Source: Lytechinus pictus
Taxonomy: Eukaryota; Echinodermata; Echinoidea; Temnopleuroida; Toxopneustidae
DNA length: 64,000 bases
Direction: 5' to 3'
NCBI RefSeq assembly: GCF_037042905.1
Contig: NC_087246.1
Location: forward strand, 36,202,001-36,266,000
The translations under genes were made by a program, and so were the position numbers. The notes beneath the pieces were generated by a model, which saw only the letters and a program-made list of their open reading frames with translations, was not told the DNA's origin and made no database searches. Below are positions 63,737 through 64,000 of the stretch, one piece after another (the stretch's first letter is position 1; every line of letters begins with the position of its first letter).

Positions 63737-64000
63737 AACCCTAAATAGACTGGGCTATTTTGACACCTAAGAAGACAGGGGGGGCTGATTCAGTCCTCCT
63801 TATGATCTCAGCCGTCGATCGCGTGATCGCCACGAAAATTGGCACGAATGTTACCAATGGCATAATCTCCAAGACTATAAGATCAAATTCTGCCAAAATC
63901 TCATTGCTCATTAATTATGCTAATTTATGCATATAATCAGAAGTTTGCTCTAATTAACTAAATAATGCCCCTAAAATGCTAATTTTTGGTACACAGACTC
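63737..64000 (+). repeat. Interspersed repeat with G-run core, copy 2 (cut by window end)
   Basis: TTAACCCTAAATAGACTGGG, a G-run, GATCTCAGCCGTCGATCGCG and TTATGCTAATTTATGCATA match 57330-57600 in the same orientation. It lies in the SVOP intron after exon 11 and continues past the window. Confidence 0.6.

Overview
This window is animal nuclear DNA. Its genes are split into short exons with GT-AG introns, and the introns and intergenic DNA are AT-rich and packed with SINEs, MITE-like inverted repeats and Penelope-like retroelements. The repeat types and the invertebrate-like divergence of the two genes suggest a marine invertebrate deuterostome, most likely an echinoderm such as a sea urchin. 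That placement is an inference. No prokaryotic features, CRISPR arrays, rRNA genes or intact tRNA genes were seen.

Two host genes lie head to head. On the minus strand (41199 down to 14082, 3' end not resolved) is an LRRC74-family gene. Twelve coding exons join in consistent reading phase and give 504 codons: a charged N-terminus, about nine ribonuclease-inhibitor-type leucine-rich repeats, and two EF-hands. On the plus strand (46392 to beyond 63558) is a gene for an SVOP-type major facilitator transporter. Eleven coding exons join in phase and give 428 codons; the last part lies beyond the window. About 5.2 kb separates the two start codons. That gap holds SINE/MITE sequence, a CpG-richer stretch with a possible 5' UTR exon, and strong hairpins.

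Layout: 1-14 kb is mostly non-coding and repeat-rich, with a 3.1-kb element carrying a repeated 15-mer, a foldback repeat, a tRNA-type SINE and a hAT-like insertion. 14-41 kb is the LRRC74 gene, with two Penelope-like elements (RT plus GIY-YIG endonuclease) in introns 1 and 2, both in the gene's orientation. 41-46 kb is the divergent intergenic region. 46-64 kb is the SVOP gene, whose introns hold three copies of a modular repeat rich in nuclear-receptor-type half-sites and several TIR elements sharing a GTGAGT(A/G)AC motif.

The most notable observations are: partial, decayed tandem duplications of exon ends in both genes (LRRC74 exons 3 and 9, SVOP exon 7), two of which keep a usable-looking decoy acceptor; repeat copies that together carry eight perfect DR1 elements; related TIR elements with directly repeated subterminal 15-mers; hammerhead-like motifs at the Penelope-element ends; and two hAT-like insertions with 6-bp target duplications. 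I saw no clearly new multi-gene system.
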